From the NCBI GenBank assembly GCA_946645735.1, contig CAMPCK010000058.1, positions 1-6,293 on the forward strand: 6,293 nucleotides of DNA. The letters run 5' to 3'. The stretch is from an uncultured Clostridia bacterium (GTDB lineage: Bacteria > Bacillota_A > Clostridia > Peptostreptococcales > Anaerovoracaceae). Positions 1-5,693 of the stretch are shown in pieces. The notes under the pieces are model-generated. The model made no database searches. It saw nothing but the letters and a program-made list of their open reading frames with translations, and was not told the origin of the DNA. The position numbers were made by a program, and so were the translations under genes. The first letter of the stretch is position 1; each line of letters begins with the position of its first letter.

Positions 1-482
1 AGGATATGAGGCATTTCGATGGGAGCGCCTTCACGGATCCTGAGTCTGGGAGGTATACGCTCGATAACGGTGCCTTCAGTTGCACGGGTAAGGGACTTGG
101 AACCCTTGTTGAAGTCATAGGCTTCAAGGTCTGTTGCGATTACAAGACCGATTCTGCTTCTTCCTTCAGCGGTACGCTTGACGAGCATGCAGCCCTTGGG
201 AAGAGTGCGGAGAGTTCCGTCAGCCAGGTACTTGTCCATGGTCTCACGGATGGCCTTGATCTTTTCTGCCTCGCCTTCCTTTTCGAGATAAATCTCGGGG
301 AGCATGAGGCGGAGAGCTGAAGGAGCGTCTCCTACGATTTTTTCTACTTCGTCCCAGTATTCAGGTTCCGAAGTGTACTGGTCGCAGGCAACTACTGCCC
401 ACTTGCTGTAATCGGTGCCTTCCTTGGGAAGCATTATTTCAGGAATATGGAAACCAAAGGTTCCCCAATCATACTTTGACAT
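1..482 (-). CDS. DUF1015 family protein, N-terminal 160 residues (3' end outside window)
   Basis: The minus strand is open from 482 to the left edge. The product begins MSKYDWGTFG and carries two stretches typical of the DUF1015 family: CDQYTSEPEYW at residues 33-43, and a Thr-Arg-Ala-Thr-Glu-Gly...Ile-Pro-Pro-Arg segment at about 132-146. Family members are usually about 400 residues, so less than half is present. The biochemical role of DUF1015 is not established, and I do not assign one. There is no signal peptide or membrane segment, so it is presumably cytoplasmic. Two in-frame ATGs lie at 486-488 and 480-482. I chose the second because the Shine-Dalgarno AAGGAG (490-495) is 7 nt from it but only 1 nt from the first. 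Arginine codons here are mostly CGT/CGC (7 of 11), unlike the AGA-rich plus-strand genes. It is transcribed divergently from the tmk operon. Confidence 0.9.
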   Translation of the reverse strand, partial: MSKYDWGTFGFHIPEIMLPKEGTDYSKWAVVACDQYTSEPEYWDEVEKIVGDAPSALRLMLPEIYLEKEGEAEKIKAIRETMDKYLADGTLRTLPKGCMLVKRTAEGRSRIGLVIATDLEAYDFNKGSKSLTRATEGTVIERIPPRLRIREGAPIEMPHI

Positions 483-489
483 TTGCATT

Positions 490-495
490 CTCCTT
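490..495 (-). promoter_or_regulatory. Ribosome binding site of the DUF1015 gene
   Basis: AAGGAG on the minus strand. Its spacing of 7 nt favours the ATG at 480-482 over the ATG at 486-488, which is only 1 nt away. It therefore decides the start. Confidence 0.75.
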
Positions 496-522
496 TTTCA
501 CACGAAGATTATTACTAATTCA

Positions 523-551
523 ATTATATCCACCTCCGCCCTAAAAAGCAA
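523..551 (-). promoter_or_regulatory. Sigma-A type promoter for the DUF1015 gene
   Basis: On the minus strand, -35 TTGCTT (546-551) and a perfect -10 TATAAT (523-528) are separated by 17 bp. The predicted transcription start is near 516, giving a leader of about 34 nt before the chosen ATG. The -35 overlaps the edge of the first 15-bp repeat by one base, so a protein bound to that repeat could affect this promoter. The boxes are seen in the sequence; activity is inferred. Confidence 0.7.
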
Positions 552-565
552 TGCAAAAAACCCGC
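551..565. repeat. 15-bp direct repeat, copy 1 of 2
   Basis: ATGCAAAAAACCCGC, identical to 618-632. Both copies are followed by CCCCCG; here one extra A intervenes (566), so similarity runs over about 21 bp with a one-base indel. On the minus strand it reads GCGGGTTTTTTGCAT, like the 3' arm and T-run of a terminator, but I find no matching CCCGC 5' arm placed for a hairpin. It abuts the -35 of the minus-strand promoter. Confidence 0.8.
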
Positions 566-612
566 ACCCCCGGATTCCGGACCCCGCGAACCCCGCCCCG
601 CAGGCCTCACCC
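561..612 (-). other. G-rich tract with quadruplex potential (C-rich on plus strand)
   Basis: Six plus-strand C runs (561-563, 567-571, 582-585, 591-594, 596-599, 610-612) put six runs of three to five G on the minus strand. Loops are 3, 10, 5, 1 and 10 nt. Two loops exceed the usual 7-nt limit, so this is only a non-canonical quadruplex candidate. It contains the short palindrome CCGGA-T-TCCGG (570-580). It lies between two divergent promoters and upstream of both start sites, so it would act, if at all, as DNA rather than RNA. Confidence 0.45.
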
Positions 613-617
613 GACAT

Positions 618-632
618 ATGCAAAAAACCCGC
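618..632. repeat. 15-bp direct repeat, copy 2 of 2
   Basis: Exact copy of 551-565, starting 67 bp downstream, again followed by CCCCCG (633-638). The start-to-start distance is about 6.4 helical turns, so the copies do not lie precisely on one face of the helix. They could be an operator pair, copies of a dispersed intergenic element, or terminator remnants. The sequence alone does not decide between these. Confidence 0.8.
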
Positions 633-688
633 CCCCCGTCCTCGCTTCATACATAAGATATAAATATGTGCAGGACTGTCTCTTTTTC

Positions 689-717
689 TTGGAATTCTTG
701 ATTCTTTATGGTATAAT
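689..717 (+). promoter_or_regulatory. Promoter of the tmk-murA-fbp operon (extended -10)
   Basis: -35 TTGGAA (689-694; 4 of 6 matches to TTGACA), a 17-bp spacer, and a perfect -10 TATAAT (712-717) preceded by TGG at 709-711, which makes an extended -10. The likely transcription start is near 724, leaving a leader of about 40 nt. No riboswitch or attenuator fits in so short a leader. It is the only good plus-strand promoter I see ahead of the operon. Confidence 0.7.
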
Positions 718-752
718 TAACATAACTATAAGTATGGGTTAGTGACCGGCGA

Positions 753-758
753 AAGGAG
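753..758 (+). promoter_or_regulatory. Ribosome binding site of the 34-codon leader gene
   Basis: AAGGAG lies 6 nt before the ATG at 765 and 3 nt before the in-frame ATG at 762. The spacing favours 765. A strong site here is the main reason to treat the short ORF as translated. Confidence 0.7.
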
Positions 759-764
759 AGGATG

Positions 765-869
765 ATGACCACACTCAAATGGATATTCGGAATATTGGTA
801 TGCATCCCTCTTGCTGTAATTATTTATTTTTGTTTTAAGAATCTTGTAAAGGATATCGATAAGAAGTAA
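765..869 (+). CDS. Small single-pass membrane peptide, 34 residues, unrecognised
   Basis: I do not recognise this product. It starts MTTLKWIFG, has a hydrophobic core at about residues 8-24 (including ILVCIPLAVIIYFCF) and ends in a charged tail KNLVKDIDKK. That pattern suggests one membrane-spanning helix with positive charges at both ends, so topology is unclear. It has a strong Shine-Dalgarno, sits about 40 nt behind the predicted operon promoter, and its TAA stop (867-869) overlaps the tmk ATG as TAATG. tmk has no well-placed Shine-Dalgarno of its own, so translation of this peptide probably carries ribosomes into tmk. It could be a functional small membrane protein or mainly a coupling leader. 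The reading frame and signals are visible; the role is unknown. An alternative start at 762 adds one Met. Confidence 0.65.
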   Translation: MTTLKWIFGILVCIPLAVIIYFCFKNLVKDIDKK

Positions 870-1486
870 TGAGGGGACTGTTCATAACCATAGAGGGGCC
901 CGACGGCTCCGGCAAATCAACACAGATCGAAAACATCAGAAAGTTTTTTGAAGATAAAAACATAGAAATAGTCTTTACCAGGGAACCCGGCGGCACACCG
1001 ATAGGGGAAAGGATAAGAGAGATAATCCTTGACAACAGATTCAAAGAAATGGATTCCATGACAGAGGCTATGCTTTATGCTGCTTCCCGTGCCCAGCACG
1101 TGGCACAGATCATCCGTCCGGCACTGGAAGCCGGCAAGGTTGTAGTCTGCGACCGCTTCGTGGATTCATCCCTTGCATATCAGGGATACGGGAGAGGCCT
1201 GGGGGAAGACATTGAGATCATCAACAGCTTTGCAATCAAGGACTGCATGCCCGATGTCACCTTCCTAATGAAGCTGGATCCCAACGTTGGGAAGCACAGA
1301 ATCGAAGAAAACCGCCACGATCAGGACAGACTTGAACACGAGAAACTGTCCTTCCATCAGAAAGTATACAAGGGTTACCTGAAACTTGAAGAGAAATATC
1401 CGGACAGAATAGTAGGAATCGATGCCTCCAAGGGAATTGACGAGATCCGCGATGAAATTTACAGGAAGCTGGAGGAGATCCTTTAG
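869..1486 (+). CDS. tmk: Thymidylate kinase (dTMP kinase)
   Basis: Phosphorylates dTMP to dTDP with ATP in the cytoplasm, the step joining de novo and salvage routes to dTTP. At 205 residues it has the normal family length. The P-loop GPDGSGKST is at residues 10-18, the TREPGGTPIGE segment at 37-47, and the DRF motif at 95-97 followed by SSLAYQG, which together form the nucleotide and dTMP site. An Arg/Asp-rich LID segment (RHDQDRLEHE) is at 149-158. The start is fixed by the usual distance from Met to the P-loop. The nearest purine-rich element (AAAGGA, 848-853) is 15 nt away, too far to work well, so initiation likely depends on coupling to the upstream 34-codon gene. The stop TAG is followed directly by the holB ATG. 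Confidence 0.97.
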   Translation: MRGLFITIEGPDGSGKSTQIENIRKFFEDKNIEIVFTREPGGTPIGERIREIILDNRFKEMDSMTEAMLYAASRAQHVAQIIRPALEAGKVVVCDRFVDSSLAYQGYGRGLGEDIEIINSFAIKDCMPDVTFLMKLDPNVGKHRIEENRHDQDRLEHEKLSFHQKVYKGYLKLEEKYPDRIVGIDASKGIDEIRDEIYRKLEEIL

Positions 1487-2242
1487 ATGAGTCCTGAAGA
1501 AAAGATAAATAAAGCCATAGAGAGCGGCCACGTTTCCCACGCATATATTTTCGAGGGAAGCAGGATCTCGGACAAAGAACGGGCGGCCATTGATTTTCTC
1601 AAAAAAATCACAGGAGCAGCCGACCTTCAGGCGGACCCGGATCACTATGTGGTGCGTGCCGAAGCTGCAGCCGGAAGATCAGTCAGATCCATCAAGGATG
1701 CGGACATGGAAAAACTCCAGGACGATCTCAGGATGAAGCCCCAGAGGGTGAGAAACACCGCACTTATCTATGACGCAGACACCATGACCGTGAGGGCCCA
1801 GAACAGATTCCTCAAGACCCTGGAGGAACCCACACCGGGAACCGTCATAGTCATGCTTTCAGAAAACACCGAGAACCTTCTTGAAACCATAAGATCCCGC
1901 TGCATCATCTACAGATTCTATAACGAGAATGGCGGATCAGCAGAAGCCGAAAACACGGAAGAACTCATCAGCGCAATCCTTGATGAGAAGAGCTTTCATG
2001 AGATCAAGAAGCTGCTATCAAGGGATATAAAGACGAGAGACGACGCCTATGTATTTCTGGACATTATCGAAGGAAGGTTCAGAGATATCATGACGGGAAA
2101 AGACAAAGCCCACTCATCAATCGGAAGAGAGAGGGCCATACGAAACATTGAACTTACAGAAGAAACCAGAAGAGCCCTGAACGGCAACGCTGTAGTGGGC
2201 TACGCCTTAAGGCGCATGGTTCTTAAGATACAGGAGAATTGA
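1487..2242 (+). CDS. holB: DNA polymerase III delta' subunit (clamp loader), divergent
   Basis: Structural subunit of the clamp loader, which with delta and DnaX loads the beta sliding clamp. Visible family marks are SHAYIFEG at residues 17-24, DADTMTVRAQNRFLKTLEEP at about 96-115, and the IRSRC motif at 135-139, whose Ser-Arg-Cys supplies the arginine finger in this family. At 251 residues it is shorter than typical delta' (about 320-335). The P-loop position reads GSRISDK (24-30) and lacks a Walker A. The four-cysteine zinc module normally before the HPD segment is missing: only about 12 residues separate FLKKI from DPDHYVV, with no Cys. Its Shine-Dalgarno GGAGGAG (1471-1477) lies inside the tmk 3' end, 9 nt from the ATG. 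In B. subtilis yaaQ and yaaR lie between tmk and holB; here they are absent. Confidence 0.88.
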   Translation: MSPEEKINKAIESGHVSHAYIFEGSRISDKERAAIDFLKKITGAADLQADPDHYVVRAEAAAGRSVRSIKDADMEKLQDDLRMKPQRVRNTALIYDADTMTVRAQNRFLKTLEEPTPGTVIVMLSENTENLLETIRSRCIIYRFYNENGGSAEAENTEELISAILDEKSFHEIKKLLSRDIKTRDDAYVFLDIIEGRFRDIMTGKDKAHSSIGRERAIRNIELTEETRRALNGNAVVGYALRRMVLKIQEN

Positions 2243-2245
2243 TAT

Positions 2246-3169
2246 ATGGTAACAGTAATAGGAGTAAGATTCAAGACCGCAGGCAAGGTATACTACTTTG
2301 ATCCCGGCACTTACGACCTTAAAGCAGGAGATAACGTAATAGTAGAGACCGCAAGGGGCACGGAGTTCGGCGAAGTGTCCATGGCAAACACCGAAGTTGA
2401 TGACAGCGAGATCGTGGCTCCTCTCAAGCCCATCATCAGGATCGCAACCCACCAGGACGTGATCAAGCATGAGGAAAACGAGAAGAAAAAAGCCCACGCC
2501 ATGGAACTCTGTCAGGAAAAAATCGACAGCCGCGGCCTCGAGATGAAACTCATAGACGTGGAATATACCTTCGATAACTCCAAGGTCATATTCTATTTCA
2601 CAGCAGACGGAAGAGTTGACTTCAGAGAACTGGTAAAGGATCTGGCAGCCGTATTCAGAATGAGAATAGAGCTGAGACAGATCGGAGTGAGAGACGAAGC
2701 CAAGATGCTGGGAGGCATCGGTTCCTGCGGAAGACCCCTCTGCTGCCACAGCTGGCTCACGGATTTTGAACCCGTGTCCATCAAGATGGCCAAGGTGCAG
2801 AACCTGAGCTTAAACCCCACCAAGATTTCAGGAATCTGCGGCAGACTCATGTGCTGCCTTAAATATGAAAACGATATATATAATGAGATGAGACGCGGTC
2901 TTCCCGACGTAGGCGAGAAGGTCAGGACCCCCGACGGCATGGCCAAGGTAGTGGATACCTCAGTCCTCGAAGGAAAGGTCAAAGTAAGGCTTTATGTAGA
3001 GGACGACAAGAACGCCGAAAACGAAGACAAGCTCAGCTCCGACATATATACCTTCAAAAAAGAAGAGATCAGAAGACTTGAAAGAAGAGGCAAGAAGAAA
3101 CAGGAAGATATTTTCCAGGGCGTTAACGCCGAAGAACTCAAGGAACTTGAGAAACTTATACAGGACTGA
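2246..3169 (+). CDS. ricT: RicT/YaaT, PSP1-domain stage 0 sporulation family protein
   Basis: A PSP1 C-terminal domain protein of 307 residues, somewhat longer than B. subtilis RicT. In Bacillus, RicT works with RicA and RicF in a complex that binds iron-sulfur clusters, promotes RNase Y-dependent mRNA maturation, and affects sporulation and biofilm formation. The diagnostic cysteines are all here: GSCGRPLCCHSW (Cys161, 166, 167) and GICGRLMCCLKY (Cys198, 203, 204). The N-terminal half (about 1-100) contains the ARGTEFGEV segment. The last 60 residues are charged and Lys/Glu-rich, probably a flexible or coiled tail. Shine-Dalgarno AGGAG (2232-2236) is 9 nt from the ATG, and the gap after holB is only 3 nt. 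The partner genes ricA and ricF are not in the window. Family assignment is firm; the exact role in this organism is inferred. Confidence 0.93.
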   Translation: MVTVIGVRFKTAGKVYYFDPGTYDLKAGDNVIVETARGTEFGEVSMANTEVDDSEIVAPLKPIIRIATHQDVIKHEENEKKKAHAMELCQEKIDSRGLEMKLIDVEYTFDNSKVIFYFTADGRVDFRELVKDLAAVFRMRIELRQIGVRDEAKMLGGIGSCGRPLCCHSWLTDFEPVSIKMAKVQNLSLNPTKISGICGRLMCCLKYENDIYNEMRRGLPDVGEKVRTPDGMAKVVDTSVLEGKVKVRLYVEDDKNAENEDKLSSDIYTFKKEEIRRLERRGKKKQEDIFQGVNAEELKELEKLIQD

Positions 3170-3180
3170 TCCCGGGATAA

Positions 3181-3252
3181 ATGAAGGTCTCAGGGGATTT
3201 GAGAGAATTTGAAAGGACTGACCCCTCCCGCGATTACGAGGAGCTGCCATGA
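3181..3252 (+). CDS. Possible 23-codon ORF overlapping the trmN6 start
   Basis: In the 79-nt gap between ricT and trmN6, an ATG at 3181 opens a frame of 23 charged codons (begins MKVSGDLREFERTD, ends DYEELP). Its TGA (3250-3252) overlaps the trmN6 ATG (3249-3251) as ATGA, the same junction seen between trmN6 and the next gene. Against it: the upstream sequence has only a weak GGGA (3174-3177) three bases away, the peptide matches nothing I know, and trmN6 has its own good GAGGAG (3238-3243). The gap also holds a small inverted repeat, TCTCA/TGAGA (3188-3204), without a T-run. I rate it a weak candidate, either a coupling leader or chance. Confidence 0.22.
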   Translation: MKVSGDLREFERTDPSRDYEELP

Positions 3253-4001
3253 TCGAAATAAAAGATAAAGAAAGAATCGACCGGACAGGTTTTGGTACTG
3301 TCAGGATAATACAGGATCCTGATGAGTTTTGCTATGGAGTGGACGCCGTTATTTTGTCAGACTTCGTAGTAAGAAGGGCGAAGCCCATAAGGAAAGAATC
3401 CTCGGTAATGGACTTGGGAACAGGGTCGGGAATAATTCCCCTGATCCTGAGCCACAAGACCAAAGCCGGGAGAATATACGGAGCTGAGGTCCAGCACAAT
3501 TCCTGGGACAGGGCAGTGCGGTCGGCTGAACTCAATGAGCTCAAGGAGAGACTTGAGTTCCTCAGGGTGGATATAAAGGATCTTCTGGATGAACATCCGG
3601 AGCTCAAGGGAGCCTTCGATGTGATCACCTGCAATCCCCCGTATATGAAATTAAGCGGCGGGATGAAATCCGACAATCACGCCAAAATGATCGCCCGTCA
3701 CGAGACAACGGCAGACCTGGACGATTTCATCAGGGTGTCGGGAGAGCTTCTCAAGGACCGGGGAGAGCTTTTCATGGTTCACAGGCCCTCAAGGCTCGTA
3801 GATATTTTTTGCATCGCAAGGAAGTACAGACTGGAACCCAAGGCGGTGAGAATGGTCCTTCCGAGGATCGGCGAAGAGGCTAACATAGTCCTCGTACATA
3901 TGGTCAAAAATGGCGGAGCGGACTTAAGCGTCCTTCCCCATCTGGCAATACATGATAAAGACGGTGGATTCACCGAAGAATTAGAGGAGGCATATTTATG
4001 A
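3249..4001 (+). CDS. trmN6: tRNA1(Val) (adenine37-N6)-methyltransferase family protein (YabB/TrmN6)
   Basis: A SAM-dependent N6-adenine methyltransferase of 250 residues with a Rossmann fold, predicted to methylate A37 next to the anticodon of tRNA-Val. The SAM-binding motif I DLGTGSGIIPLIL is at residues 55-67, an acidic residue follows at the end of strand 2 (GAEVQ, about 78-82), and the catalytic NPPY is at 129-132, typical of N6-adenine enzymes. The N-terminal FGTVRIIQDPDEFCYGVDAVIL (about 15-36) is characteristic of the YabB/TrmN6 branch. Its place downstream of ricT matches the yaaT-yabA-yabB order of Bacillus, with yabA (the initiation regulator) missing. GAGGAG at 3238-3243 is 5 nt from the ATG. 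The stop overlaps the next start by 4 nt (ATGA). Family is clear; the tRNA target is inferred from homologues. Confidence 0.88.
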   Translation: MIEIKDKERIDRTGFGTVRIIQDPDEFCYGVDAVILSDFVVRRAKPIRKESSVMDLGTGSGIIPLILSHKTKAGRIYGAEVQHNSWDRAVRSAELNELKERLEFLRVDIKDLLDEHPELKGAFDVITCNPPYMKLSGGMKSDNHAKMIARHETTADLDDFIRVSGELLKDRGELFMVHRPSRLVDIFCIARKYRLEPKAVRMVLPRIGEEANIVLVHMVKNGGADLSVLPHLAIHDKDGGFTEELEEAYL

Positions 4002-4390
4002 CAGTTACATTGACATGGCAGTCCATTCTTCTTCCCATACTCGTTCTGGCAGCCATAGTTGCGGTTATTTATCTCATCATCGTACTGGCTAACCTGGTAA
4101 CAACACTCAAGAAGGTAAATACCGTTCTCGATGATGCCAAGGAGATCACCACCTTCGCAACTTCACAGACAAACAAGGCGGATCAGATCATTACAGGTAT
4201 GGGAGATTCCGTCTCCGCAGTCGTTTCAAACCTCAAGGCCAACAAGAACGTCATCAAAAACGTGAGCAGCCTTGTGGGAGCCACCACCAGCATCATCGGC
4301 GTGGCCAAGGCGACAGGCAAAAAGAAAGCAAAGGTCGAAGCAGAAGCCGCCCCTGAGAAGGCAGGCAAAAAGACCAAAAAAAATAAATAA
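3998..4390 (+). CDS. Membrane-anchored protein with Lys-rich tail, DUF948-like
   Basis: A 130-residue protein. It has one strong transmembrane segment at about residues 10-34 (LLPILVLAAIVAVIYLIIVLA). A helical, heptad-compatible region follows at 36-90 (LKKVNTVLDDAKEITTFA and onward), then a hydrophobic patch around 91-103 (SLVGATTSIIGVA). The tail at 104-130 is rich in Lys and Ala and ends KAGKKTKKNK. An N-terminal helix followed by LKKVN..LDD resembles DUF948-type general stress proteins, but the match is by pattern only. The N-terminus is probably outside, with the basic tail in the cytoplasm, where it could touch nucleic acid or acidic lipid. AGAGGAGG (3983-3990) is 7 nt from the ATG, and the gene overlaps trmN6 by 4 nt. 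Function unknown; its place before murA makes a cell-envelope role possible. Confidence 0.85.
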   Translation: MTVTLTWQSILLPILVLAAIVAVIYLIIVLANLVTTLKKVNTVLDDAKEITTFATSQTNKADQIITGMGDSVSAVVSNLKANKNVIKNVSSLVGATTSIIGVAKATGKKKAKVEAEAAPEKAGKKTKKNK

Positions 4391-4405
4391 TCACAGGAGT
4401 ATTGT

Positions 4406-5680
4406 ATGGCAAAGTACATAGTTGAACAATCAGGTCCTCTTAGGGGAGAGGTCACAATTTCTGGTGCAAAGAATGCAGTGCTGCCCCTTATGGCAGCAAC
4501 ACTTCTCAATGAAGAGGAGTGCGTAATAAAATCCGTTCCCAACTTAAGGGACGTATCGGTAATGAGAGAGATCCTGGAAGCCCTGGGCTCAAAGATCGAA
4601 GAGACAGAACCGGGAGAACTGCATATCAGAACAGAAAATCTCAGTACAGCAGAGGCACCGTATGATCTTGTAAACAAGATGAGAGCGTCCTTCCTGGTTA
4701 TGGGACCCCTTCTCGGAAGAAAGGGAATCGCAAGGATCCCCCTTCCCGGAGGATGCGCCATAGGAGCAAGACCCATCGACCTTCATCTCAAGGGTTTCAA
4801 GGCCCTGGGTGCTGAAGTGAGCATCCATGAAGAGGGCCCCTATGCTTATGTTGAAGCCATTGCAGGACCCCAGGGCCTTATCGGTGACAGAATGTATCTG
4901 GACTTCCCTTCAGTGGGAGCCACAGAGAATATCATCATGGCAGCGGTCCTTGCAGAGGGAACAACATATATTGAAAACGCTGCAGAGGAGCCGGAGATCG
5001 TAGACCTGGCAAACTTCCTGAACAAGATGGGAGCCAAGATAAGAGGAGCCGGAACCGATACCATCAGAATCGAAGGCGTGTCAAAGCTTAAACCAGTAAA
5101 GCACACGGTTATCCCCGACAGAATCGAGACCGGAACCTTCATGCTGGCAGCGGCCATTACAAGAGGAGCAGTTCATATCATGAACGCAGTTCCCGATCAC
5201 GTTAAACCTGTTATCGCCAAGCTCAGAGAGTGCGGAGTAAGAATCGAGGCAGGCGATGAAGATATAATAGTAAGAGCTGACCTGGGACCCCTTACATCCA
5301 CAGATATCAAGACCCTTCCTTATCCGGGCTTCCCGACAGACATGCAGAGCCCCTTCATGGCATTCCTTACGGTATGCGATGGAAAGAGCACGGTCATCGA
5401 AACCGTATTCGAAAACAGATTCATGCATGTTGCCCAGCTTAACAAGATGGGAGCATCCATAGAGACAGCAGGAAACAAGGCCATCGTTAAAGGAAATGCC
5501 CGCTTAAGAGGTAACCAGGTAATGGCTACAGACTTAAGAGCAGGAGCAGCCATGGTCCTGGCCGGACTGGTTGCAGAGGGCAAGACAGAAATATCAGAAA
5601 TCTATCACATCGAGCGCGGCTATGAAAACTTCATAGAAAAATTTGAAGGGCTCGGAGCAAAAATAATTCGCGAGGAGTAA
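4406..5680 (+). CDS. murA: UDP-N-acetylglucosamine 1-carboxyvinyltransferase
   Basis: Transfers enolpyruvate from PEP to UDP-GlcNAc, the first committed step of peptidoglycan synthesis, in the cytoplasm. At 424 residues it is full length. Substrate-binding Lys22-Asn23 sit in SGAKNAVLP. The catalytic loop is PGGCAIGARPIDLH (114-127) with Cys117 as the acid and fosfomycin target. Asp312 in FPTDMQSPF matches the conserved catalytic Asp305 of the E. coli enzyme, and Arg378 (DLRAGAA) and Arg404 (ERGYE) match its Arg371 and Arg397. Because the loop residue is Cys, not Asp, the enzyme should be fosfomycin-sensitive in principle. Low-GC Gram-positives often carry two paralogues (murA/murAA and murZ/murAB), and I cannot tell which this is. 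Shine-Dalgarno AGGAG (4395-4399) is 6 nt from the ATG. Confidence 0.97.
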   Translation: MAKYIVEQSGPLRGEVTISGAKNAVLPLMAATLLNEEECVIKSVPNLRDVSVMREILEALGSKIEETEPGELHIRTENLSTAEAPYDLVNKMRASFLVMGPLLGRKGIARIPLPGGCAIGARPIDLHLKGFKALGAEVSIHEEGPYAYVEAIAGPQGLIGDRMYLDFPSVGATENIIMAAVLAEGTTYIENAAEEPEIVDLANFLNKMGAKIRGAGTDTIRIEGVSKLKPVKHTVIPDRIETGTFMLAAAITRGAVHIMNAVPDHVKPVIAKLRECGVRIEAGDEDIIVRADLGPLTSTDIKTLPYPGFPTDMQSPFMAFLTVCDGKSTVIETVFENRFMHVAQLNKMGASIETAGNKAIVKGNARLRGNQVMATDLRAGAAMVLAGLVAEGKTEISEIYHIERGYENFIEKFEGLGAKIIREE

Positions 5681-5693
5681 AGGGAGAAAAAAA

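Noticed and set aside
6..320. Plus-strand ORF of 104 codons
   Set aside because: Antisense shadow of the DUF1015 gene, whose family motifs are clear on the minus strand.
570..580. Palindrome CCGGATTCCGG as a hairpin or operator
   Set aside because: The loop is too small for a stable hairpin, and a single short palindrome in a C-rich tract is expected by chance.
551..632. Possible CRISPR or tandem repeat array
   Set aside because: Only two copies of a 15-mer with one 52-nt interval. The repeat is too short and shows no array structure.
415..742. Plus-strand ORFs of 82 and 63 codons across the C-rich intergenic region
   Set aside because: They are Pro/Arg-rich products of the C-rich tract, have no ribosome site, and one runs antisense into the DUF1015 start and its promoter.
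2207..2749. Minus-strand ORF of 180 codons
   Set aside because: Antisense to ricT, whose cysteine motifs fix the coding strand. It has no ribosome site and no recognisable family.
2879..2884. Perfect TATAAT inside ricT as an internal promoter
   Set aside because: The -35 position reads GCCTTA, a poor match, and the sequence is explained by Ile-Tyr-Asn codons.
3188..3204. Inverted repeat TCTCA/TGAGA as a terminator after ricT
   Set aside because: Only five base pairs, low GC and no T-run follows, so termination is unlikely.
4183..4776. Minus-strand ORF of 197 codons spanning the small membrane protein and murA
   Set aside because: It runs antisense across two supported genes and their junction, has no ribosome site, and its sequence resembles nothing known.
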